Source of the DNA: RPQJ01 sp963777725
GTDB lineage: Bacteria > Pseudomonadota > Gammaproteobacteria > Steroidobacterales > Steroidobacteraceae
Assembly: GCA_963777725.1 (NCBI GenBank)
Contig: CAVZRR010000002.1
Location: 124,001 to 188,000, forward strand
Direction of reading: 5' to 3'
Length of the DNA: 64,000 bases
The position numbers were made by a program, and so were the translations under genes. Positions 17,392 through 24,831 of this stretch are shown here, in pieces. The notes under the pieces are model-generated. The model searched no databases. It was not told the DNA's origin and worked only from the letters and a program-made list of their open reading frames with translations. The stretch's first letter is position 1. Each line of letters starts with the position of its first letter.

Positions 17392-18450
17392 ATGGATCTC
17401 GCAGCGCTCGCAGCGCAGGTCAAGGACTGGGGCCGCGAACTCGGCTTCCAGAAGGTCGGCATCGCCGCAGCCGACCTGCCTGATGACGAGCGACGCCTGA
17501 CGGACTGGCTCGAGGCTGGCCGGCACGGCGAGATGGGCTACATGGCGCGCCACGGCGCGAAACGTGCGCGCCCGGCTGAACTGGTGCCCGGCACGCTGCG
17601 CGTGATTTCAGCGCGCATGGATTACTGGCCGGCGGCCGCGGATCCCGCCGCGGTGCTCGCTGACCCGACGCTGGGCTATGTGTCCCGCTACGCGCTCGGG
17701 CGCGACTACCACAAGCTGGTTCGTCCGCGGCTCGCCCGGTTGGCCGACCGCCTCGCGGCAGCGGTCGGCGCGGACGGCTATCGCGCGTTCACCGACAGCG
17801 CGCCGGTGCTCGAGAAGGCGCTGGCACGCGATGCCGGCCTGGGCTGGATCGGCAAGCACACCAACCTGCTCGATCGCCACGACGGATCGTGGTTCTTTCT
17901 CGGCGAAGTCTTCACCGACCTGCCGTTGCCGGTGGACGCTCCATTGACGGCTCACTGCGGCAGTTGCACGGCCTGCCTCGAGGCCTGCCCGACCCGCGCC
18001 ATCGTCGCGCCCTACGAACTCGACGCACGCCGCTGCATCTCGTACCTGACCATCGAGCTCGACGGCGCGATCCCCGAGGAATTCCGCGCCGCGATCGGCA
18101 ACCGCATCTACGGCTGCGACGACTGCCAGCTGGTCTGCCCGTGGAATCGCTACGCGAAGCTCGCCGTCGAACCCGACTTCCAGTCGCGACACGGCCTCGA
18201 CGGCGCGCAGCTCACTGTCCTGTTCGGTTGGTCCGAAGCTGAATTCCTCGAGCGCACCGCCGGCAGCGCGATCCGCCGCATCGGCTACGTGCGCTGGCTG
18301 CGCAACGTCGCGATCGCGCTCGGCAATGCGCCCGCCAGCGTCGAGCGTGAGGCCGCGCTGCAGGCCAGGCGGGAACATCCGAGCGAGGTGGTCCGTGAGG
18401 CGGTTGGTTGGGCGCTGGATAGGGGATGGGGGATAGGGGATAGGGGATAG
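17392..18450 (+). CDS. queG: Epoxyqueuosine reductase
   Basis: A 352-residue cobalamin- and iron-sulfur-dependent enzyme that reduces epoxyqueuosine to queuosine in tRNA. Two ferredoxin-like [4Fe-4S] motifs are clear, CGSCTACLEACPTRA and CDDCQLVCPWN, after an N-terminal domain with GFQKVGIAAADLP and SRYALGRDYHKL. It is divergent from nnr, with 56 bases between the chosen starts. The last residues (about 10) and the stop codon are encoded by a GGGATAG tandem repeat, so the native C-terminus may have been replaced or extended by repeat expansion. Confidence 0.94.
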   Translation: MDLAALAAQVKDWGRELGFQKVGIAAADLPDDERRLTDWLEAGRHGEMGYMARHGAKRARPAELVPGTLRVISARMDYWPAAADPAAVLADPTLGYVSRYALGRDYHKLVRPRLARLADRLAAAVGADGYRAFTDSAPVLEKALARDAGLGWIGKHTNLLDRHDGSWFFLGEVFTDLPLPVDAPLTAHCGSCTACLEACPTRAIVAPYELDARRCISYLTIELDGAIPEEFRAAIGNRIYGCDDCQLVCPWNRYAKLAVEPDFQSRHGLDGAQLTVLFGWSEAEFLERTAGSAIRRIGYVRWLRNVAIALGNAPASVEREAALQARREHPSEVVREAVGWALDRGWGIGDRG

Positions 18451-18528
18451 TCGGAGGCGGCGCCCGACGGTTCGGTGCCACCTCCTACTATCCCCTATCC
18501 CCTATCCCCTATCCCCTATCCCCTACCC
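18417..18528. repeat. Inverted arrays of a 7-base repeat at convergent gene ends
   Basis: About five units of GGGATAG (18417-18450, one unit GGGATGG) face about six units of CTATCCC (18488-18528) across a 37-base spacer. The arms can pair in several registers into a long hairpin. The left array ends queG and the right array ends panC, each contributing the TAG stop. Similar 7-base intergenic arrays are familiar from Xanthomonadaceae genomes. It may also terminate both converging transcripts. Confidence 0.9.
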
Positions 18529-19381
18529 TGCCTGCCGCCCGGCACTGCACGTTATCGATCAACCGCGCGCGACCCAGCCGCGCCGCCGTCAGCACGACGA
18601 CGTCGACGTTCTGGCCGTGCGGCTTGGCGAGCGTGCCGGCCATCCGCACTTCGAAATAATCGGGCCGGAAACCCGCCTTGACCAGCGCGGCGAGACCCTC
18701 GCGTTCGATGCCCTCCACGTCGCTGTCGCCGGACTCGAGCCGCCGCCGGGCCCGGTCGAGCGCGCGGTACACCTCGGGTGCGATGGCGCGCTCCTGCGGA
18801 TTCAAGTAACGGTTGCGGGAACTGAGTGCGAGGCCGTCGTCGGCGCGCACGGTCGGGGCGCCGACGATCCGCACGGGCAGGCACAGGTCCTCGATCGAGC
18901 GGCGGATGATCGTGAGCTGCTGGTAGTCCTTCTCGCCGAAGATGCCGACGTCAGGCTGCACCAGGTTGAGCAGTTTCACGACCACGGTGGCCACGCCCTG
19001 GAAGTGGCCGGGACGCACCGCGCCGCACAGGATCCCCGAGAGCTCCGGCACGTCCACGATCGTGCTGCCGGCCACGCCCTGCGGGTACATCTCGTCCACC
19101 GTCGGCAGGAACAGCACGTCGACGCCCTGCGCTTCGAGCAGTGCGGCATCCTCGTCGGGAGTGCGCGGATAGGCTGCGTAGTCCTCGTTCGGACCGAACT
19201 GCAGCGGATTGACGAACACGCTCGCGACGACACGGCGGCCATGCAGGTGCGCGGCGCCGATCAGGCTCGCGTGACCGGCGTGCAGGTTGCCCATGGTCGG
19301 CACGAAAGCGATGCCCTCGCGGGCAAACCGCCAGTCGCGCACGAGTGCGCGCATGTCGGCGATGCGCGTGATCGTCTGCAT
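18509..19381 (-). CDS. panC: Pantoate--beta-alanine ligase
   Basis: A 290-residue nucleotidyltransferase-fold enzyme that condenses pantoate with beta-alanine using ATP in coenzyme A synthesis. It has the HxGH motif in PTMGNLHAGHASLIGAAH, the VFVNPLQFGPNEDYAAYPRT segment, FGEKDYQQLTIIRR and the KMSKS-like ALSSRNRYLNP. The extreme C-terminus (GRVGDRG) comes from a CTATCCC repeat array that also supplies the stop. It follows panB by 12 bases on the same strand. No panD is seen in the window. Confidence 0.96.
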   Translation of the reverse strand: MQTITRIADMRALVRDWRFAREGIAFVPTMGNLHAGHASLIGAAHLHGRRVVASVFVNPLQFGPNEDYAAYPRTPDEDAALLEAQGVDVLFLPTVDEMYPQGVAGSTIVDVPELSGILCGAVRPGHFQGVATVVVKLLNLVQPDVGIFGEKDYQQLTIIRRSIEDLCLPVRIVGAPTVRADDGLALSSRNRYLNPQERAIAPEVYRALDRARRRLESGDSDVEGIEREGLAALVKAGFRPDYFEVRMAGTLAKPHGQNVDVVVLTAARLGRARLIDNVQCRAAGRVGDRG

Positions 19382-19393
19382 CGGGGCCCGAGG

Positions 19394-20221
19394 CTAGAAG
19401 CAGTGCTCCGGCGCCGGGTAGGCGCGGGACTTCACGGCCTCGACGTAGCTCTTGAGCGCCGCGAGCGGGCTGTCGTGGCCCGCCATGTAGTTGTGCACGA
19501 AGCGCGGCTTGCGGCCCGGCGTGATGTCGAGCACGTCGTAGAGCACGAGGATCTGGCCGTCCGTGTCGGGGCCCGCGCCGATGCCGATCACCGGCACGTG
19601 CAGCTCGGCGGTGATCTCCGCGCCGAGCTGGGACGGAATGCACTCGAGCAGCACGACGTCGGCGCCGGCATCCTGCAGCGCCTTCGCGTCGCGCTTCATC
19701 TGCTCGGCCGCGGCTTCCTCGCGCCCCTGCACGCGGAATCCGCCGGTCTTGTGCACCGACTGTGGCTTGAGGCCCAGGTGAGCGCAGACGGCAATGTCGT
19801 GGCTGGCGAGAAACTCGACGATCTCGACCTGCCCGGCGCCGCCCTCGAGCTTGACCATCTTGGCGCCGCCTTCCTGCATGAGCCGCACGGCGTTCTGCAG
19901 CGCCTGCTCGCGGGACGTGTAGGTCATGAACGGCATGTCGGCCATCAGGAACGGCCGACGCAAGCCCCGCGCCACCGCCTTGCAGTGGTAGATGACGTCG
20001 TTGAGCGTGACCGGCACCGTCGTGTCGTGGCCCTGGATCACCATGCCGAGCGAGTCACCGACCAGCACGACGTCGGTGCCCGATTCGTCGACGACCGCCG
20101 CAAAGCTGGCGTCGTAGCAGGTGAGGCTCGCGATCTTCTCGCCCTGGGCCTTCATGCGGCCGAGCGTCGCGACGTTGACAGGCGGGCGGTCCGAGTCCCG
20201 CAGTTGAAGCTGTGTGTACAT
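19394..20221 (-). CDS. panB: 3-methyl-2-oxobutanoate hydroxymethyltransferase
   Basis: A 275-residue TIM-barrel enzyme making ketopantoate from 2-oxoisovalerate and methylene-tetrahydrofolate, the first step of pantothenate synthesis. Typical motifs include SLTCYDASFAAVVDESGTD, VLVGDSLGMVIQGHDTT, MPFMTYTSREQALQNA and HLGLKPQSVHKTGGF. The ATG at 20221 is the only sensible start. It is the upstream partner of panC and lies 62 bases downstream of the deoxynucleoside kinase gene, all on the minus strand. Confidence 0.96.
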   Translation of the reverse strand: MYTQLQLRDSDRPPVNVATLGRMKAQGEKIASLTCYDASFAAVVDESGTDVVLVGDSLGMVIQGHDTTVPVTLNDVIYHCKAVARGLRRPFLMADMPFMTYTSREQALQNAVRLMQEGGAKMVKLEGGAGQVEIVEFLASHDIAVCAHLGLKPQSVHKTGGFRVQGREEAAAEQMKRDAKALQDAGADVVLLECIPSQLGAEITAELHVPVIGIGAGPDTDGQILVLYDVLDITPGRKPRFVHNYMAGHDSPLAALKSYVEAVKSRAYPAPEHCF

Positions 20222-20283
20222 GGGGCCGCCTCGAATCAGGCCGCAAGGATGACGGAGCGGCCCCGAAACATCAACGCCGGGAA

Positions 20284-20961
20284 CTACAGCAGGCTCTTCA
20301 GCGGATTGAAGTAGTGTCGCCCCTTGCGGGCGCGCGTGACTTCCGCCAGCAGGCCGGCGTAATCGCCGTCGCTGCCGACGAGGTCGATCTCGGCGGCATT
20401 GACGATCAGCACCGGCGCGGCGTCGAACTCGAGGAAGAATCGCGAATAGGACTCGACCAGGCGCTCGAGATAGCGGCGCTCGATCGCCTGCTCGTACTGG
20501 ATGCCGCGGCGTGCGATGCGCTCGAGCAGCACGTCGACCGGCGCCTGCAGGTACACGATCAAGTCGGGCACCGGGGCGTCGATCGCCAACCTCGCATACA
20601 CCTGTTCGTAGAGCGCGAACTCCTCGTCGTCGAGCGTCAGGCGCGCAAACAAGCGATCCTTGTCGAGCAGGTAGTCGGACACGCGGACGCGTTCGAAGAG
20701 GTCCGCCTGGCGGAGCTCCTGCATCTGCCGCGCCCGCTGGAACAGGAAGTACAGCTGCGTCTGGAAGGCCGCCGCGCGCGGATTGCGGTAGAACCGCTCG
20801 AGGAACGGATTCTCGTCGCCCTGCTCGAGCACGAGCTCGCTGCCGAAGCTCTTCGCGAGCCGGCGCGCGAGGCTCGTCTTGCCCACGCCGATCGGGCCCT
20901 CGACGACGACGAAGCGGTGCGGGGTCTGGACCGGCTCGTCCTGCCGTGCCGGCGCATTCAT
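20284..20961 (-). CDS. Deoxynucleoside (deoxyadenosine/deoxyguanosine) kinase
   Basis: A 225-residue dNK/thymidylate-kinase-like enzyme with the P-loop EGPIGVGKTSLA (residues 21-32), QLYFLFQRARQ, the DRS-like element SDYLLDKDRLFA and a lid segment ERIARRGIQYEQAIE. It phosphorylates deoxynucleosides for salvage; which base it prefers is not evident. The start overlaps the folK stop by four bases (ATGA). A dNK gene between folK and panB is common in gammaproteobacteria. Confidence 0.9.
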   Translation of the reverse strand: MNAPARQDEPVQTPHRFVVVEGPIGVGKTSLARRLAKSFGSELVLEQGDENPFLERFYRNPRAAAFQTQLYFLFQRARQMQELRQADLFERVRVSDYLLDKDRLFARLTLDDEEFALYEQVYARLAIDAPVPDLIVYLQAPVDVLLERIARRGIQYEQAIERRYLERLVESYSRFFLEFDAAPVLIVNAAEIDLVGSDGDYAGLLAEVTRARKGRHYFNPLKSLL

Positions 20962-21459
20962 GGCGTAATCCGCTCGACGCCGGAACTGTCCACGCGCGCC
21001 AGCAACGCGCGAACCCGGCCGAGCGCCGGCACCATCAGGTCGGGAGCGATCTCGGCGAGCGGCACGAGCACGAACGCGCGCTCCGCGATGCCCGGGTGCG
21101 GCAGCGTCAGCCCCGGCTCGTCGCGCCGGTCGGTACCGTGCACCAGCAGGTCGAGGTCGATCCGCCGCGGGCCCCAGCGCACGGCCGGACGCTCCCGCCC
21201 AAGGCGAATCTCGAGCGACTGCAGCTCCGCGAGCAACTCGACTGGCGAGAGCGCCGTCAGCAGGCCGGCCGTCGCGTTGACGAAGTCCGGCTGCTCGACC
21301 GGGCCGAACGGGCGCGTGCGATACAGCGACGAGCGCAGCACCAGCCGGGAGTCGCGGATCGCCCGCAAGCGCGTCGAGCGCGCGCTCGACCTGCGCGCGC
21401 GGGTCGTCGAGGTTGCTACCCAGCGCAACGTAGGCGGGATTCAGCCAGCCGGCGTCCAT
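20958..21459 (-). CDS. folK: HPPK (FolK), interrupted by a 1-nt frameshift
   Basis: 6-hydroxymethyl-7,8-dihydropterin pyrophosphokinase of folate synthesis. The N-terminus (NPAYVALGSNLDDPRAQVER) reads in one frame, while the remainder (SSLYRTRPFGPVEQPDFVNA, WGPRRIDLDLLVHG, LPHPGIAERAFVLVPL) reads in another. Removing one of the two A bases at 21367-21368 (CTTGC to CTGC on the coding strand) restores a 166-residue protein of normal length with no other lesion. FolK is normally essential, so a sequencing error or very recent mutation is more likely than old decay. It lies between pcnB and the dNK gene. Confidence 0.85.
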
Positions 21460-21477
21460 TCGCGACTCCGAGGACCG

Positions 21478-22842
21478 TCAGGTTGCGGCAGGACGGCGGC
21501 GCCGGCGCCGCGACCTGGAGCGTCCGGGCGGTGCGGCATCGGCCGCCTCGCGGGGCCGGCTCTCGACCTCGGCGATGCGCTGTTCCTCGGGCATTTCCTG
21601 CAGGCGCGTCCACCAGTCGGCGACTTCGGGATCGATCTCGCCCGCCGCCGCGCGCAGCAGCAGCAAGTCATAGGCGGCTCGGAACTTCGGATGATCGAGC
21701 ATCCGCAGCGCGCGGCGGCCGGAACGCCGTTCGAAGCGCGGCTGCATCAGCAGCAGGTCGCGCATCGGCAACCCGAACCGCTTCGGCACGGCGATCCGCC
21801 GCAGTTGCTGCGACATGACCGCGTCGCACGCGCTCGACAGCAGCTGCGGATCCTCCGGCAGCGGACCGTTCGGCGCGCCGGTGGCGCGCAGGATCGCGGG
21901 CCACAGCAGCACGGCGAACAGGAACGTCGGGGTCACCGACTTGTCGGCGCGCACCCGTTGATCCGTGTTCTCGAGGCCGAGGCGCAGCAGCCGCGCGCCC
22001 GGCGAGTCCGGCGCCTCGGCGAGCGCGGCCGCGACATCCGGCATCAGGTGCGGCAGCAGGCCGAGGCTCACCAGCATGTCGAACGAGGAGACCGCGCTGC
22101 CCGCGAGCAGCAGTTTCATCGTTTCGTCGAACAGTCGCGCGGGCGGCACGCTGTCGAGCATGTAGGCGAGCCGGTGCAGCGGTGCCTCGGTGTCGGGGTG
22201 CAGCGTGAAACCGAGCTTCCCGGCAAATCGCGCCGCGCGCAGCATGCGCACCGGATCCTCGCGGTAGCGGGTCTCCGCATCGCCGATCAGCCGCAGCACG
22301 CGGGCCTCGGCGTCCGGCACGCCGCCGACGTAATCCCAGATCGAGTAGTCCTCGATGTTGTAGTAGAGCGCGTTGGCCGTGAAGTCGCGCCGCCAGACGT
22401 CCTCTTCGATCGTGCCGTAGAGGTTGTCGCGCAGGATGCGGCCGTGCTCGTCGAGCACCCGATGGCCGACCTCGTCGACGCTGTGGTCCTCATCCATCTC
22501 GGTGTGGGCCGCACGGAACGTGGCGACCTCGATGATCTCCGTGCCGAAGCGCACGTGCGCGAGGTGGAAGCGGCGACCGATCAGGCGGCAGTTCCTGAAG
22601 AGCTTGCGGACCTCCTCGGGATGCGCGTCCGTTGCGATGTCGAAATCCTTGGGATGCAGGCCGAGCAGCAGGTCGCGCACCGCCCCGCCGACCAGGAAGG
22701 CCTGGTAGCCCGCATCCTTGAGCCGGTAGAGGACCTTGAGAGCGTACGGGGAGATGTTGGCGCGCGAGATCGGGTGCCCGGCGCGCGGGACGACCACGGG
22801 CTGCGGATGGGCGGGCAGGTTTTCGACTTGTGGGGAATGCAA
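21478..22842 (-). CDS. pcnB: Poly(A) polymerase I
   Basis: A 454-residue class II nucleotidyltransferase with the head motif FLVGGAVRDLLLGLHPKDFD holding the two catalytic Asp residues, then RRFHLAHVRFGTEIIEVATF, RRDFTANALYYNI, YREDPVRMLRAARFAGKLGF and a basic Arg-rich tail (RSRSRRRRRR). It adds 3' A-tails that promote RNA decay. The specific HTEMDEDHSVDE and neck regions favour PcnB over CCA-adding enzyme. It is transcribed toward folK, the usual pcnB-folK order, and divergent from tRNA-Glu. Confidence 0.94.
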   Translation of the reverse strand: MHSPQVENLPAHPQPVVVPRAGHPISRANISPYALKVLYRLKDAGYQAFLVGGAVRDLLLGLHPKDFDIATDAHPEEVRKLFRNCRLIGRRFHLAHVRFGTEIIEVATFRAAHTEMDEDHSVDEVGHRVLDEHGRILRDNLYGTIEEDVWRRDFTANALYYNIEDYSIWDYVGGVPDAEARVLRLIGDAETRYREDPVRMLRAARFAGKLGFTLHPDTEAPLHRLAYMLDSVPPARLFDETMKLLLAGSAVSSFDMLVSLGLLPHLMPDVAAALAEAPDSPGARLLRLGLENTDQRVRADKSVTPTFLFAVLLWPAILRATGAPNGPLPEDPQLLSSACDAVMSQQLRRIAVPKRFGLPMRDLLLMQPRFERRSGRRALRMLDHPKFRAAYDLLLLRAAAGEIDPEVADWWTRLQEMPEEQRIAEVESRPREAADAAPPGRSRSRRRRRRPAAT

Positions 22843-22857
22843 AGAATCGGCTTCCGC

Positions 22858-22885
22858 TGGACCGGGACAAAGGGCTGCGTATAAT
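22858..22885 (+). promoter_or_regulatory. sigma-70 promoter for tRNA-Glu
   Basis: TGGACC at 22858-22863 (4 of 6 to TTGACA), a 16-base spacer and a perfect TATAAT at 22880-22885. The mature tRNA starts 43 bases further. It overlaps the start of divergent pcnB. Confidence 0.65.
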
Positions 22886-22928
22886 ACGCGCCCTCACGCG
22901 GACTCGTTAGTCCGCCGGTCCACGGCAC

Positions 22929-23004
22929 GCTCCCATCGTCTAGAGGCCCAGGACACAGCCCTCTCAAGGCTGGTACGAGGGTTCGAATCCCTCTGGGAGC
23001 GCCA
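22929..23004 (+). tRNA. tRNA-Glu (anticodon CTC)
   Basis: A 76-base tRNA with acceptor stem GCTCCCA/TGGGAGC, D-arm CGTCTAGAGGCCCAGGACA typical of tRNA-Glu, anticodon stem CAGCC/GGCTG enclosing CTCTCAA, T-loop GTTCGAATC and encoded CCA. The anticodon CTC reads only GAG. E. coli lacks this isoacceptor, but a GC-rich genome plausibly keeps it beside the usual TTC species. Confidence 0.96.
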
Positions 23005-23358
23005 CTTCCTGCGACGAGGTCCAATCGAGCAGGCGTCGGCCCGGACACACCCTGCGATCGTCCGCTCGTCGCCACCATGATTCGTTGCGGCGACGTTCTG
23101 CCTTACGCCGGTCGCACGCGGGCCATCCGCCGACTTCACCCGACCCCGTGGTCGTCGCCTGGGTCCTTGGCGACTCTTGACCATGCCCCATGGTGACGCC
23201 TTCTTATTCGTTGTATTGATGCGGACCGACGCAACCTACTGCTCGTGGGGTGCTTCAGCCATCCGCAGAACTACGCACCGGCCCGTACGCCGGTCGTACC
23301 GGGTCGCCGACCACGTACTAGACTTGAATGGTGTAGATGACTTGCGACACGGGGTGCG
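23005..23358. other. 354-bp gap between tRNA-Glu and the M20 peptidase
   Basis: No gene-like frame, tRNA terminator hairpin with a T-run or strong promoter was recognised. The GC content is slightly lower toward the right end. The stretch must hold the promoter of the downstream peptidase gene, but no clear -35/-10 pair is visible. This gap marks the change from core genes on the left to more accessory genes on the right. Confidence 0.5.
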
Positions 23359-24831
23359 ATGAAGGCAATCACCAAGGCAGGCCTGGCACTACTGGCAGTC
23401 TCTGCGCTGGTCGCGGCAGTCGTCGTCGTGCGCACCTCATCGTACCGGCCGCCGGCAGCGCCAGGCGCCATCCAGGTTCAAGTGGCCGACGCGTTACCGA
23501 TCGACCGCGATCGCGCCGCGCGCCACCTGTCCGAGTCGGTGCGCTTTCGCACGGTCAGCCACCAGGATGCCTCGCAGAACGACGTAGCCGAGTGGGACCG
23601 GCTGCACGCGTGGCTGCAGGAAACCTATCCCGCGGCGCATGCGGCCATGACCCGCGAAGTCGTCGCGGGCCACACGCTCGTCTACACGTGGCCCGGCCAC
23701 GACCCGACCCGCGCGCCAATCATCCTGATGGCGCATCAAGACGTCGTGCCCGTCACGCCGGGTACCGAGTCGGACTGGCGCCACGGTCCGTTCGATGGCG
23801 TCATCGACGCGGCTGCCGTCTGGGGCCGCGGTTCGGTGGACAACAAGAGCTCGCTGATCGCGCTGTTCGAAGCGATTGAAGCCCTGGCGGTCGACGGCTT
23901 CGCACCCGCGGCGTCCGTGATCGTCCTGAGCGGCCACGACGAGGAGGCCGGCGGGTCCGGCGCCGCGGCTGCGGCCGCGTTGCTGCGGGACCGCGGCATC
24001 CACGCCGAGTTCGCCCTCGACGAGGGGCTGGCCATCGTGGCGGATTTCCCGTTGCTCGGGCGACCGGTGGCGCTGATCGGCATCGCCGAGAAGGGCTACG
24101 GCACGCTCCGGGTGACCGCAGCGGCTGCGGGCGGCCACTCATCCGCCCCGCCGCCCGAGACGGGCGTCGCAACGCTCGCACGGGCCGTGCTTGCGATTAC
24201 CGAGCGACCGTTCGAATTGCGCTTCCAGGGACCGGCGGCCGACATGGTACGGACCCTGGCGCCCGAAGCCGGATTCGCCGTGAAGCTCGCAGTCGCGAAT
24301 GAGTGGCTGCTCGAACCACTGCTGATCCGGCAGATCGGCGCGACGCCGGCCGGTGCCGCGAGCCTGCATACGACAATCGCGCCGACGATGCTGCGGGGCA
24401 GTCCAAAGGAAAACGTGCTGCCGCAGGACGCCACCGCGTGGATCAACTATCGGATCGCCCCCTGGCAGACTTCCGCCGAGGTGCTCGACCGGGCGCGTGC
24501 CGCCACTGCAGGACTCGGCGTGACCGTCGATTGGGAGCGCCCGCCCTATGAGCCGTCGCCCGTCTCTTCCATCACGTCGCGCAGCTGGCAAATCCTCTCG
24601 GCCGTTGCAGCCAACGGCGGTGAGTGGCCCGTGGCCCCGGGTCTCGTGACCGCCACCACCGACAGCCGGTCGTTGACCGGCGTTGCAACGGATATCTACC
24701 GGTACCAGGCAATCGTCGCGTCATTGCGCGAGTTCGCAATGATCCACGGCACAAACGAGCATCTGACGCTCGACAATCTCGCGCGCATGACGTCCTTCTA
24801 CATTCGCCTGATCGCCACGGCCGCGCGATGA
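23359..24831 (+). CDS. Exported M20 metallopeptidase (carboxypeptidase S/PM20D1-like)
   Basis: A 490-residue zinc peptidase with an N-terminal membrane anchor or signal (residues about 5-24). Metal ligands fit M20: His126 and the catalytic Asp128 in MAHQDVVPV, bridging Asp161 in GRGSVDNKSS, and the Glu195-Glu196 pair in GHDEEAGG. A dimerisation insert follows, then a C-terminal His in FAMIHGTNEHL. The domain order resembles yeast Cps1 and PM20D1, which act on peptides and N-acyl amino acids; the substrate here is unknown. It is coupled to the next gene by a four-base overlap (ATGA), suggesting they handle the same peptides in the periplasm. Confidence 0.88.
   Translation: MKAITKAGLALLAVSALVAAVVVVRTSSYRPPAAPGAIQVQVADALPIDRDRAARHLSESVRFRTVSHQDASQNDVAEWDRLHAWLQETYPAAHAAMTREVVAGHTLVYTWPGHDPTRAPIILMAHQDVVPVTPGTESDWRHGPFDGVIDAAAVWGRGSVDNKSSLIALFEAIEALAVDGFAPAASVIVLSGHDEEAGGSGAAAAAALLRDRGIHAEFALDEGLAIVADFPLLGRPVALIGIAEKGYGTLRVTAAAAGGHSSAPPPETGVATLARAVLAITERPFELRFQGPAADMVRTLAPEAGFAVKLAVANEWLLEPLLIRQIGATPAGAASLHTTIAPTMLRGSPKENVLPQDATAWINYRIAPWQTSAEVLDRARAATAGLGVTVDWERPPYEPSPVSSITSRSWQILSAVAANGGEWPVAPGLVTATTDSRSLTGVATDIYRYQAIVASLREFAMIHGTNEHLTLDNLARMTSFYIRLIATAAR

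Noticed and set aside
18417..18528. CRISPR-like array
   Set aside because: The units are 7 bases with no spacers and are arranged as two inverted blocks. This is a simple tandem repeat, not a CRISPR.
20212..22884. A long plus-strand open frame across the dNK, folK and pcnB genes
   Set aside because: All three real genes are on the minus strand with clear motifs, and the plus frame has only shadow composition.
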